From: JACVRW01 sp963812915
Lineage (GTDB): Bacteria; Actinomycetota; Thermoleophilia; Solirubrobacterales; Thermoleophilaceae
Direction of reading: 5' to 3'
Length of the DNA: 64,000 nucleotides
NCBI GenBank assembly: GCA_963812915.1
Contig: CAWEXB010000002.1
Coordinates: forward strand, 62,001 to 126,000
Numbering within the stretch: position 1 is the first letter of the stretch; every line of letters starts with the position of its first letter. The notes under the pieces are model-generated. The model worked only from the letters and a program-made list of their open reading frames with translations. It did not search any database and had not been told where the DNA came from. The translations under genes were made by a program, and so were the position numbers. Positions 49,384 to 56,632 of this stretch are shown piece after piece.

Positions 49384-50728
49384 TCATTCGTCTCGGCGGT
49401 CAGCCGGCGCCTCGAGCTGCCTCAGGAGGTTGTCTACCGCTGCGTCGACAGCGGGGTCGGTTCGGATGGTGGTCCGGATGCGGTTCACCGCATGGAGCAC
49501 CGTTGTGTGGTTCCGGCCTCCGATTTGCCTGCCGATCTCGGGAAGGCTGTGCGAGGTGAGCTCTCGGGAGAGGTACATCGCGACCTGCCGGGCCATTGCC
49601 ACGCCCGGCCTTCGGTCGCGCGCGAGAAGCGCCTCCGTATCGATCCGGAACTCTTCTGCCGTCGCCTCGACGATCTTCGCGACGGTGATCCTTTGATGAG
49701 GACCGGCCCCGAGACGATCCAAGGACGTGTCGTGCCAGCTCCGGCGTCGGGGCCTCGCCCTTGAGTGACGCATATGCAACCACGCGAATGAGCGCGCCCT
49801 CGAGAGCTCGAACGCTGCTCGTAACTCGCATGGCTATCTCGTCCAGCACGTCCTTCGGTATGTCGACGCCGTCCAGCTGAACCCGAGCCGCGAGGATCGC
49901 CCGGCGGACGGCGACGTCGGGCGCGTCCAGTTCCACCACCAAGCCCGACCGAAAACGCTCCGTCAGTCGCGTCTCCACGTCGGGCAGCTCCTGGGGACCA
50001 CGGTCCGAGGTCATAACGAGCTGGCGGCCGGCGTCGAGCAGGACGTTGAAGGTGTGGAAGAACTCCTCGCGCGTCTTGGTACGCCCCGCGAGGAACTGCA
50101 TGTCGTCGATCAGGACGACGTCGGCGCGGCGGAAGCTCTGCTTGAAACCGGCGGTACGCCGATCCCTGAGCGCCTCGACGAACTCGCTCGTGAACTCCTC
50201 GATCGTTGCATAGCGCACCTGCATGCCGACCCCAAAGCGACCGATGTAGTCGCCTATGGCGTGGAGCAGGTGGGTCTTGCCGACGCCCGGCGGACCATGG
50301 AGAAAAAGTGGGTTGTAGGCCTGGGACGGCAGCTCGGCGACCGCCAGCGCGGCGGCGTGGGCGAAGCGGTTACCGGCGCCGATCACGAACTGCTCGAAGG
50401 TGTACTTGGGGTTCAGCCCGGCATGAATCGCCGGCGCCGTCTGGCGAGCCCCATCCGTGCCCTCGTCCTCGGCCGGGTGCCACGCGCTGTCCACGACCTC
50501 CACCACGGCGCGGCCGTCGAAGCACGCTGCGGCGGCTCGTCGAAGCAGCGGCAGGTAGCGCTCGGAGACGGAGGTGCGGATGTGGCTTGGAGCACGGATG
50601 TAGAGGGTGCGTCCGCGTACGGCCGCGAGCTCGAGCGGCTCGAGCCAGATGTGGAACTTGAAGTCCGGTGTCTCCCGGCGGAGCTCGCCGCGGATGTCGT
50701 CCCAGAGCTGGTCAAGCTGTGCCGGCAC
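49384..50728 (-). CDS. dnaA: Chromosomal replication initiator DnaA, frame broken between domains III and IV
   Basis: The start is GTG 50728 (VPAQLDQLWDDI, domain I), with AGGAGGG upstream. Domain III has FLHGPPGVGKTHLLHAIG, VLIDDMQF and the sensor region ERFRSGLVVELDAPD. After LARHVL the frame is lost; domain IV (ITVAKIVEATAEEF and the DnaA-box-binding GGRNHTTVLHAVNRI) lies in the +1 frame. Deleting one T at the CTTGG of 49719-49723 (minus strand) gives VLDRLGAGPHQ, the usual linker, and a 447-residue protein. Because DnaA is essential, a sequence error is the likeliest explanation. DnaA-ATP opens the origin. The repaired stop overlaps an ATG by ATGA. Confidence 0.92.
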
Positions 50729-50990
50729 AGACGGTCGCGACCCTCCTGGGGCCGTGGGTGGAGACAAGTGCGAGAAGGAGGACCCGCGGAAGATACGCCC
50801 GCCGGCCTCGGCCCGATCGAGAATACACCCGGGCCTGTGGCGCGCGAAACAGCCTCCCGACGGCAGGTCGCAAAACGCGCGAAAAGTCTCGGAGGGGTTG
50901 TGAACGGGGAAGTCGACAGGGAGTCGCCCGCCGATCTTGTACCCTGGCTTGGGTGCGGCCTTGCCTCTTCCGCCCGCGCCAACGCGACCT
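50729..50990. promoter_or_regulatory. Divergent dnaA-rpmH intergenic region
   Basis: This 262-base gap separates the divergent dnaA and rpmH genes and must hold both promoters. TACCCT at 50940-50945 fits a -10 for rpmH, leaving a leader of about 40 bases. AGGAGGG before the dnaA GTG is its ribosome-binding site. No clear DnaA box with the CCACA core and no palindrome was found here. Confidence 0.4.
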
Positions 50991-51125
50991 ATGAAGCGCA
51001 CCTATCAGCCCAAGAAACGCAAGCGCGCACGCACCCACGGGTTTCGGGCGCGCATGCGCACGCGGGGTGGCCGCAAGGTGCTCAAGCGCCGCCGGGACAA
51101 GGGCCGCAAGCGGCTTACGCCGTAG
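50991..51125 (+). CDS. rpmH: 50S ribosomal protein L34
   Basis: This 44-residue, highly basic protein starts MKRTYQPKKRKRARTHGFRA and ends GRKRLTP, diagnostic for L34. The frame stays open 54 bases upstream, but the ATG at 50991 is the conserved start. It is a component of the large ribosomal subunit and the first gene of the conserved rpmH-rnpA-yidD-yidC-jag-rsmG-parAB run opposite dnaA. Confidence 0.97.
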   Translation: MKRTYQPKKRKRARTHGFRARMRTRGGRKVLKRRRDKGRKRLTP

Positions 51126-51167
51126 TGGCATCCCGGGCGCGGACCTACAGGAGGCACGACTAGCTCG

Positions 51168-51551
51168 ATGGCCGATCGTGCACGTCGCAAGCGCCGCCGG
51201 CTGTCGCGCAGCGGCGATTTCGAGCGGGTGTACCGCGAAGGTCGATCGCACGCGAGTCGTCACCTGGTTGTCTATGCGTTTCCGCGCGGCGACGGGGACG
51301 GGGAGCCACGGCTCGGCGTGTCCGTCGGGCGCAAGCTGGGCGGCGCGGTAGAGCGCAACCGCATCAAGCGGCTGTTGCGGGAGGCCTTCTGGGCGACCGC
51401 CGATGGGCTCGAGGAGGGACACGATTTCGTGATCGTCGCTCGGCCGGCGGCTGGGGATCTTGCCCGCCAGGGCGGTGAGCGGGCGCTCGAGGACGCGCTC
51501 GCGAGCGTACTCTCCGAGGCCGGGCTCGCGCGCGGGGGAGAGAAACGGTGA
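51168..51551 (+). CDS. rnpA: Ribonuclease P protein component
   Basis: This 127-residue basic protein has LSRSGDFERVYREGR, RLGVSVGRKLGGAVERN and the RNR signature RNRIKRLLREAF. It assists the RNase P RNA in removing 5' leaders from tRNA precursors. It follows rpmH after 42 bases, and its TGA overlaps the yidD start. Confidence 0.95.
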   Translation: MADRARRKRRRLSRSGDFERVYREGRSHASRHLVVYAFPRGDGDGEPRLGVSVGRKLGGAVERNRIKRLLREAFWATADGLEEGHDFVIVARPAAGDLARQGGERALEDALASVLSEAGLARGGEKR

Positions 51552-51811
51552 TGTGGCTGCGGCGAATAGCCACCGCACCGGTGCGCTTCTACCAGCGCGC
51601 GATCTCGCCGGGCCTGCCCGCGCGCTGCAAGTACTATCCCTCGTGCTCCGAGTACGCCGTCCAGGCCGTGAGGACCTACGGCATACTCCGGGGGATCGTC
51701 CTGGCCGCGTGGCGCCTCCTTCGCTGCAATCCGTGGAGCCACGGCGGCGTCGACTTCGTCGAGGACCAGAAGCTGTTCCGTTCCCGCCCGCGGCCCGAAC
51801 CCCAGGCCTAG
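51551..51811 (+). CDS. yidD: Membrane protein insertion efficiency factor YidD
   Basis: This 86-residue protein has the YidD pattern: amphipathic N-terminus, YQRAISPGLPARCKYYPSCSEYA, and CNPWSHGGVDFV. ATG 51551 shares a base with the rnpA stop (TGATG), and a GTG at 51548 is also possible. The family assists YidC-dependent membrane insertion. It lies 3 bases before yidC. Confidence 0.93.
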   Translation: MWLRRIATAPVRFYQRAISPGLPARCKYYPSCSEYAVQAVRTYGILRGIVLAAWRLLRCNPWSHGGVDFVEDQKLFRSRPRPEPQA

Positions 51812-51814
51812 CCG

Positions 51815-52684
51815 ATGTTCATCGCCAACGTCCTACAGCCGCTGATCGACGCCTGCGAGGCCGTCCTCACGTTCTGGCACGACCTGATCGGGGACTTTCC
51901 GAACTCCTGGGGCTGGTCGATCATCCTGCTGACCTTCACGGTCCGCATCCTGATCCTCCCGCTCACCTTCAAGGGCGTGAAGGCGATGCAGCGCCTGCAG
52001 ACGCTCCAGCCCGAGATCAAGCGGATTCAGCAGCGCTACAAGGACGACAAGCAGCGATTGAACCAAGAGGTCATGGCCTTCTATCAGCGCGAGAAGGTCA
52101 ACCCGCTCGGCTCCTGCATGCCCCTGGTCCTGCAGATCCCCTTCTTCATCGCGCTCTTCTACCTGCTCCGCTCGGACTCGTTCAAGGAGGACATCGCCGG
52201 CAACCCCGGCTTCTACGCCATCGACAACCTGGCGGAGAAGGTCACGGGCGACCCGGTCCTGCTCGGAGTGCTGATCGTGCTCTACGTTGGCACGCAGCTC
52301 GCCGCGACCGCGGTCACCGCCATCAGCGCGGACCCGATGCAGCGCCGGATCATGCTCGCGCTGCCATTCGTCTTCGTGGTCTTCATCATCAACTTCGAGG
52401 CGGGGCTGATCGTCTACTGGATCACGACGAACGTCTGGACGATCGGGCAGCAGTTGCTCGTCAGGAAGCTCTACCCGAAGCCTCCCCCGCGCGACTTCGA
52501 GGCAGAGGCGGCGGCCGAGGCGCGCAAGCCTGCCCGCGGGAAGCCGGTGGAGGAGGAAGTCGTCGGCGACGGCGCACGCGAGAAGCCGAAGGCAGCGGTC
52601 GGCGGCGGCAACGGCGGCCCCCGGAAGGCGCCGCCGCCTCGGTCGCCGCGCAAGAAGAAGAAGCGCTCTGGGCGCCGCCGTTGA
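51815..52684 (+). CDS. yidC: Membrane protein insertase YidC
   Basis: This 289-residue YidC/Oxa1 family insertase has a first helix followed by WSIILLTFTVRILILPLTFKGVKAM. The cytosolic coiled hairpin (LQPEIKRIQQRYKDD) comes next, then PLVLQIPFFIALFYLLR and three further helices. The invariant Arg of the hydrophilic groove is in TVRILILPL. The C-terminal tail is Lys/Arg-rich, suited to ribosome contact. It lacks the large periplasmic domain of Gram-negative YidC. Confidence 0.95.
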   Translation: MFIANVLQPLIDACEAVLTFWHDLIGDFPNSWGWSIILLTFTVRILILPLTFKGVKAMQRLQTLQPEIKRIQQRYKDDKQRLNQEVMAFYQREKVNPLGSCMPLVLQIPFFIALFYLLRSDSFKEDIAGNPGFYAIDNLAEKVTGDPVLLGVLIVLYVGTQLAATAVTAISADPMQRRIMLALPFVFVVFIINFEAGLIVYWITTNVWTIGQQLLVRKLYPKPPPRDFEAEAAAEARKPARGKPVEEEVVGDGAREKPKAAVGGGNGGPRKAPPPRSPRKKKKRSGRRR

Positions 52685-52695
52685 GCACGAGCGAT

Positions 52696-53391
52696 ATGTC
52701 CGTGAGCGAGGAGCCGCGACCGGAGGACATGGTGGCCGAAGCCGAGGGCGACAGCCTGGGCGAGGCGAAGTGGGAGGCGATGAAGGCGCTGGAGCCGCGC
52801 TTTCCCGGCATCACGGCCGACTGTGTCCGTTTCGAGGTTGCGGAGGAGCCGGGCCCCGAGCGGCCGGCGCGGGTGCGGGCGAGCGTCGAGCTCGAAGCCT
52901 GGCGGGCGGCCGCCGAGACGATTCCAGAGGAGCCCGCGGAGAGGGTTCGGTCGGTGGTGGGCCGCGTGGTACAGGCACTCGGCCTGCGCGCCACGGTCGA
53001 CATCGACGAGAACGACGAGGAGATCAGGGCCACCGTGAATGGCGACGAGCTGGGGCTTCTCATCGGGAAGCACGGCGCGACGATCGACGCCCTCCAGCAC
53101 CTCGCCTTCCGCGCCGCCTTCCGCGGGATGGATGAGCGCAAGCAGGTCACCGTCGACGCGGCGGGTTATCGCGACCGCCGCGAGGCGGCTCTCCACCGGA
53201 TGGCCGACCGCGCCGTGGCCGAGGCTCTGCGGTATGACCGCGCCGTCGAGCTGGAGCCGATGCGGGCCGCGGAGCGCAAGATCGTCCATCTCTATCTGCG
53301 CGAGCGGACCGACGTGGAGACGCACAGCGAAGGCGACGAACCCGATCGCCGCCTGGTAGTGAGCCCGCTGCGCGGCTACCGGCGTCGCTGA
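52696..53391 (+). CDS. jag: Jag/KhpB RNA-binding protein
   Basis: The 231-residue product has a Jag-N domain (about 15-60; LGEAKWEAMKALEPRFPG), a KH domain with GLLIGKHGATIDALQHL, and an R3H domain with MRAAERKIVHLYL. The family binds RNA and affects cell-wall growth in several Gram-positives, where it is linked to PASTA-kinase signalling. TTG at 52681 overlapping the yidC stop (TTGA) is an alternative start adding five residues. Its own stop overlaps the CTG of rsmG. Confidence 0.92.
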   Translation: MSVSEEPRPEDMVAEAEGDSLGEAKWEAMKALEPRFPGITADCVRFEVAEEPGPERPARVRASVELEAWRAAAETIPEEPAERVRSVVGRVVQALGLRATVDIDENDEEIRATVNGDELGLLIGKHGATIDALQHLAFRAAFRGMDERKQVTVDAAGYRDRREAALHRMADRAVAEALRYDRAVELEPMRAAERKIVHLYLRERTDVETHSEGDEPDRRLVVSPLRGYRRR

Positions 53392-54113
53392 GCGTTTCAC
53401 GCGAAACGCTGACCGCCCTCACGGCGCGCTACTCGCTGCCGGCCGCGGCCGCCGGCCAGCTCACGCGGCTGCTGGACGCCCTGGCGGCCGAGCCCGATCC
53501 GCATACCTCCGTCAGCGATCCGGCGGCCGCCCTCGACGCCCACGTGGCGGACAGCCTGAGCGGCCTGGAGGTCGAGGCCGTCCGCGCGGCGGCTCGGATC
53601 GCCGACCTCGGCGCGGGGGCGGGCTTCCCCGGCCTCGCGCTGGCGATCGCGCTTCCCGCCGCCCGCGTCGACCTGATCGAGGCGGCCCGCCGCAAGGCGG
53701 CGGTGATCGATCGTCTGCAACAGGCGGCGCGGATCGACAACGCGCGGAGCGTGGTGACGCGGGCCGAGGACTGGGCCCGAACGCCACCGGCCCTTGGGGG
53801 CGGGCGCGAGGCCTACGACGCCGTTGCGGCGCGGGCCGTGGCGCCCCTGCCCGTTTTGGTGGAGTACGCGGCGCCGCTGTTGCGGTTTTCGGGCGTTCTC
53901 GTCGCCTGGAAGGGAGCGCGGGACCCGGCGGAGGAGGGGCTGGGCAAAGGGGCTGCGGACGAGGTGGGCTTGGCTCTCGAGGACGTACTCCGAGTCGAGC
54001 CGTTCGAGGGCGCCCGCAACCGCCACCTGCACGTGTACCGGAAGGTGGCGCCCACGCTCGAGCGCTTCCCACGGCGGCCGGGGATGGCGGCAAAGCGGCC
54101 CCTCGGCGACTGA
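53388..54113 (+). CDS. rsmG: 16S rRNA m7G527 methyltransferase RsmG, probable CTG start
   Basis: The conserved family N-terminus (LSVSRETLTALTARYSL) begins at CTG 53388, which overlaps the jag stop as CTGA. The first ATG/GTG/TTG in frame is at 53544 and would delete about 50 conserved residues. The 241-residue length is normal. The SAM-binding motif ADLGAGAGFPGLALAI and AVAARAVAPLPVLVEY are present. It methylates G527 of 16S rRNA. A parS-like site lies in codons VSRET, as in dnaN. Confidence 0.9.
   Translation: MSVSRETLTALTARYSLPAAAAGQLTRLLDALAAEPDPHTSVSDPAAALDAHVADSLSGLEVEAVRAAARIADLGAGAGFPGLALAIALPAARVDLIEAARRKAAVIDRLQQAARIDNARSVVTRAEDWARTPPALGGGREAYDAVAARAVAPLPVLVEYAAPLLRFSGVLVAWKGARDPAEEGLGKGAADEVGLALEDVLRVEPFEGARNRHLHVYRKVAPTLERFPRRPGMAAKRPLGD
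53394..53407. promoter_or_regulatory. parS-like site in the 5' end of rsmG
   Basis: GTTTCACGCGAAAC differs by one base from GTTTCACGTGAAAC. It is extended by GC on both sides, GCGTTTCACGCGAAACGC. It sits 1.6 kb from parB. Together with the dnaN copy it brackets the dnaA-rpmH region. Confidence 0.65.
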
Positions 54114-54151
54114 CGGGGTTCACCTGCCGTGCGCGTTTGAAGGACTCCGCA

Positions 54152-54207
54152 GTTCGGGGCCGAACAGTCCGAACGAGTGGTCTTCCGACCGAACCGCGCC
54201 GTACGTT
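54152..54207 (+). promoter_or_regulatory. parA promoter region with CCGAAC repeats
   Basis: The region contains an inverted repeat GTTCGG-GG-CCGAAC (54152-54165), two more CCGAAC copies at 54169 and 54189, and a -10-like TACGTT at 54202-54207. The latter ends 9 bases before the parA ATG. The repeats may be an operator for autoregulation or another factor. Confidence 0.4.
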
Positions 54208-54216
54208 GAGGTCCCG

Positions 54217-54975
54217 ATGGGCACCGTCCTCGCAATAGCGAACCAAAAGGGTGGCGTCGGCAAGACCACCACCGCGGTCAACCTCGGCGCGAGCATCGCC
54301 GACGCCGGCTATCCGATCCTTCTCGTCGACCTCGATCCTCAGTGCAACGCCACCGTCGCGCTCGGAATGCCCAAGGACCACAGCCCGAACGTCTACGACT
54401 GCGTGTCCGGGGACCGAGCCATCACCGAGCTCGCCATTCCGACCGGCATCGAGCACCTCGAGGTCGTCCCGTCAACGCCCGAACTCGCCGGTGCGAACGT
54501 CGAGCTTCCGCGGATCGCCGGCTCGGAGACGATTCTGCGCGAGCGGCTAGGCGACGTCAGGGAGCGCTACCTCTTCGCGGTGCTCGACTGCCCCCCGTCG
54601 CTCGGCCCCCTCACCGTCAACGCGCTCGTTGCCGCCGACAAGGTGATCGTCCCGGTCCAGACCGAGTACTTCGCGCTCGAGGGCCTCGCCCAGCTGCTGG
54701 ACACCTTGTCGCTCATCCAGCGCGAGCTGAATCCACGCCTCACGGTGGCGGGGATGATCCTCACGATGCACGACGGGCGCACTCGGCTCGCGCGCGACGT
54801 GGAGCGCGAGGTGCGCGAGCATTTCCCCGAGCTCGTCTTCGACACCGTCGTCCCTCGCAACGTGCGTCTCGGGGAGGCCCCCAGCTTCGGCCTTCCGGTG
54901 CTGCGCCACGCCCCGCAGAGCGCAGGCTCGGCCGCGTACCTCAAGCTCGCCCGCGAGGTGGCCGCTCGTGGCTGA
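54217..54975 (+). CDS. parA: Chromosome-partitioning ATPase ParA (Soj)
   Basis: This 252-residue deviant Walker A ATPase has AIANQKGGVGKTTTAVNLG, VDLDPQCNAT, FAVLDCPPSLGPLTVNAL and DTVVPRNVRLGEAPSFGLPV. No N-terminal HTH is present, as expected for chromosomal Soj-type ParA. It binds DNA non-specifically in the ATP form and moves ParB-parS complexes after replication. The ATG at 54217 is chosen because the sequence starts with the conserved strand immediately. It overlaps parB by 8 bases. Confidence 0.96.
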   Translation: MGTVLAIANQKGGVGKTTTAVNLGASIADAGYPILLVDLDPQCNATVALGMPKDHSPNVYDCVSGDRAITELAIPTGIEHLEVVPSTPELAGANVELPRIAGSETILRERLGDVRERYLFAVLDCPPSLGPLTVNALVAADKVIVPVQTEYFALEGLAQLLDTLSLIQRELNPRLTVAGMILTMHDGRTRLARDVEREVREHFPELVFDTVVPRNVRLGEAPSFGLPVLRHAPQSAGSAAYLKLAREVAARG

Positions 54976-55900
54976 GGAGCGGCGCGGGATGGGGCGCGGC
55001 CTGTCCGCCATCCTGCCCCGCGGACACGCGGGCGGGGACGGCCTGCGGGAGGTGCCCGTCGAGCTCGTCGGACCCAACCCACGCCAGCCGCGGCGGAGCT
55101 TCGACGAGCGCGGCCTCGCCGAGCTGGCGGACTCGATCCGCGCGCGCGGCCTGCTCCAGCCGATCGTGGTGCGCGCGCTTCCGGGCGGACGCTACGAGCT
55201 CCTGGCGGGTGAGCGCCGGCTGCGTGCCGCGCGGATCGCCGAGCTCGAGTCGGTCCCCGCCCTGGTGCGCGAGGCCGACGAGCGGGATCAGCTCGACATC
55301 GCGCTCACCGAGAACATGGCGCGCGAGGACCTCAACCCGATCGATGAGGCGCGCGCCTGCGCCACGCTGGTCGAGGATCTTGGCCTCACCAAGGAGGAGC
55401 TGGGGAGGCGCGTGGGCCGCAGCCGCGTTGCGATCTCCAATCTGATCCGCCTGCTCGACCTTCCCGAGGAGACGCTCGAGCTGATCGAGCGCGGCGATCT
55501 GAGCGAGGGGCACGGCCGCGCGATCCTGCTCTGCAAGGACCACGCCACCCGTCGCGACCTCGGCCTCGAGGCGCGCGACGGCGCGTGGTCGGTGCGCGAG
55601 ACGGAGCGTCGCGCTCGCGAGGGCGAGGGTGGCCAGGACAAGACGTCGCGGCACGGGTCGCCGCGGCCCGGGGCCGTCCTCCACCCCGACCTCGAGGAGG
55701 CGTTGGCGGCGGCCGAGGACGCCCTCTCGGCGGTCCTCGGGCGCGAGGTCAGGGTGCGCGCGCGAGGCGGCGGCTTTCGGGCCGAGTTCGCTCTCGACAC
55801 CCCGGCGGAAGGGGTCCGGCTCGCCGAGCGGCTCCTCCGCGAGGGCGCCCCGGGCCCGCCGGTACAATCGCCGCGGAGGGCGATTAGCTCAGTCGGTTAG
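54968..55900 (+). CDS. parB: Chromosome-partitioning protein ParB (Spo0J)
   Basis: This 310-residue CTP-dependent clamp starts at GTG. The N-terminal GMGRGLSAILPRG is the ParA-stimulating peptide. PNPRQPRRSFDE and YELLAGERRLRAARIAEL (GERR/CTP motif), ENMAREDLNPI, and an HTH (LTKEELGRRVGRSRVAISNLIRLL) follow. The C-terminal dimer domain is weakly conserved. The stop codon (TAG 55898-55900) lies inside the tRNA-Ile gene, so the last eight codons are tRNA sequence. Confidence 0.94.
   Translation: MAEERRGMGRGLSAILPRGHAGGDGLREVPVELVGPNPRQPRRSFDERGLAELADSIRARGLLQPIVVRALPGGRYELLAGERRLRAARIAELESVPALVREADERDQLDIALTENMAREDLNPIDEARACATLVEDLGLTKEELGRRVGRSRVAISNLIRLLDLPEETLELIERGDLSEGHGRAILLCKDHATRRDLGLEARDGAWSVRETERRAREGEGGQDKTSRHGSPRPGAVLHPDLEEALAAAEDALSAVLGREVRVRARGGGFRAEFALDTPAEGVRLAERLLREGAPGPPVQSPRRAISSVG
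55863..55868 (+). promoter_or_regulatory. -10 element for tRNA-Ile inside parB
   Basis: TACAAT matches the sigma-70/SigA -10 consensus closely and ends 9 bases before the tRNA. It lies within the parB reading frame. No clear -35 is visible, as is common in actinobacteria. Confidence 0.55.
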
Positions 55901-55951
55901 AGCGCGTCTCTGATAAGGACGAGGTCCCTGGTTCGAGTCCAGGATCGCCCA
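55878..55951 (+). tRNA. tRNA-Ile (anticodon GAT)
   Basis: The 74-base cloverleaf has a 7-bp acceptor stem (GGGCGAT/ATCGCCC), D arm GCTC...GAGC, anticodon loop CTGATAA with GAT, and T arm CCTGG TTCGAGT CCAGG. The discriminator base is A. CCA is not encoded. The first 23 bases overlap the 3' end of parB. Confidence 0.96.
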
Positions 55952-56009
55952 TAGCCGCAAGCATCCGGCTTGGCCGGGTGCGCGCGGACACGGTCAACAG
56001 GCGAGTGCC

Positions 56010-56036
56010 GGAGCCCCGCCGATGCGGGGCTCCTTT
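56010..56036 (+). terminator. Intrinsic terminator after tRNA-Ile
   Basis: GGAGCCCCGC and GCGGGGCTCC form a perfect 10-bp stem with a CGAT loop, followed by TTT. It lies 58 bases after the tRNA and is the clearest intrinsic terminator in the window. Confidence 0.85.
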
Positions 56037-56104
56037 CAGTCTGGGATCCGGATCCAAGCTCACTTTCGCAGCATTTCCCGCCGCCTCTAGACTGTCGAGA
56101 ACCC

Positions 56105-56599
56105 ATGCAGGAAATGGTGATCTACGGGGTCAGCTTCGACATGGTCGGCAAGCAGCCGATCGTGTTGCTGAAGACCCGGGAGGGGAACAAGTTCCTCCCG
56201 ATCTGGATCGGCCATCCGGAGGCGGCGGCGATCCTGATGAAGCTGCAGGGAGCCAACACGCCGCGCCCGATGACCCACGACCTGATCAGCGAGATGCTCT
56301 CCGAGCTGGACGTGTCCTGTACGCGGGTGGCGGTGACCGAGCTGCGCGAGAACACCTTCTACGCCGAGGTGACCCTGCAGCTGAACGGCCGCGAGATCCC
56401 GATCGACTCCCGCCCCTCGGACGCGCTCGCACTTGCAGTGCGCACGGGCGCGCCGATCTTCGCGGCGGAGGACGTGATCACCGAGTCCGCGATCGAGTTC
56501 GAGCACGAGGTCGAGGACACCGAGGAAGTCGTCGAGAAGTTCAAGGACTTCCTCGACAACGTCACGCCCGAGGACTTCGCGAGCGGCGAGGACCAGTAG
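56105..56599 (+). CDS. Bifunctional nuclease (BFN/DUF151) domain protein
   Basis: The start is ATG 56105; the frame is open upstream only through the terminator region. The 164-residue protein shows the DUF151/BFN fold: VIYGVSFDMVGKQPIVLLKTREG, LPIWIGHPEAAAILMKLQG, RPMTHDLISEML, and IDSRPSDALALAVRTGAPIF. The last 30 residues are acidic (EVEDTEEVVEKFKDF). Plant members have RNase and DNase activity; the bacterial role is unknown. Confidence 0.9.
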   Translation: MQEMVIYGVSFDMVGKQPIVLLKTREGNKFLPIWIGHPEAAAILMKLQGANTPRPMTHDLISEMLSELDVSCTRVAVTELRENTFYAEVTLQLNGREIPIDSRPSDALALAVRTGAPIFAAEDVITESAIEFEHEVEDTEEVVEKFKDFLDNVTPEDFASGEDQ

Positions 56600-56632
56600 G
56601 CGTCGCCTGCCGCTCCCGCCCCCCGCCGAGGC

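Noticed and set aside
49274..49387. dnaN starting at ATG 49387 with a 38-residue extension
   Set aside because: The extension uses A/T-ending codons foreign to this genome, is low-complexity Ser/Thr-rich and does not belong to the clamp. TTG 49273 gives the conserved N-terminus.
31400..49740. Programmed +1 ribosomal frameshifting at CTT-GGN
   Set aside because: In-frame CTT-GG pairs occur without any frame change, for example at 13408 in the formyltransferase and 55379 in parB. There is no stop or rare-codon context, and the other three breaks lack the motif. Sequence error is simpler.
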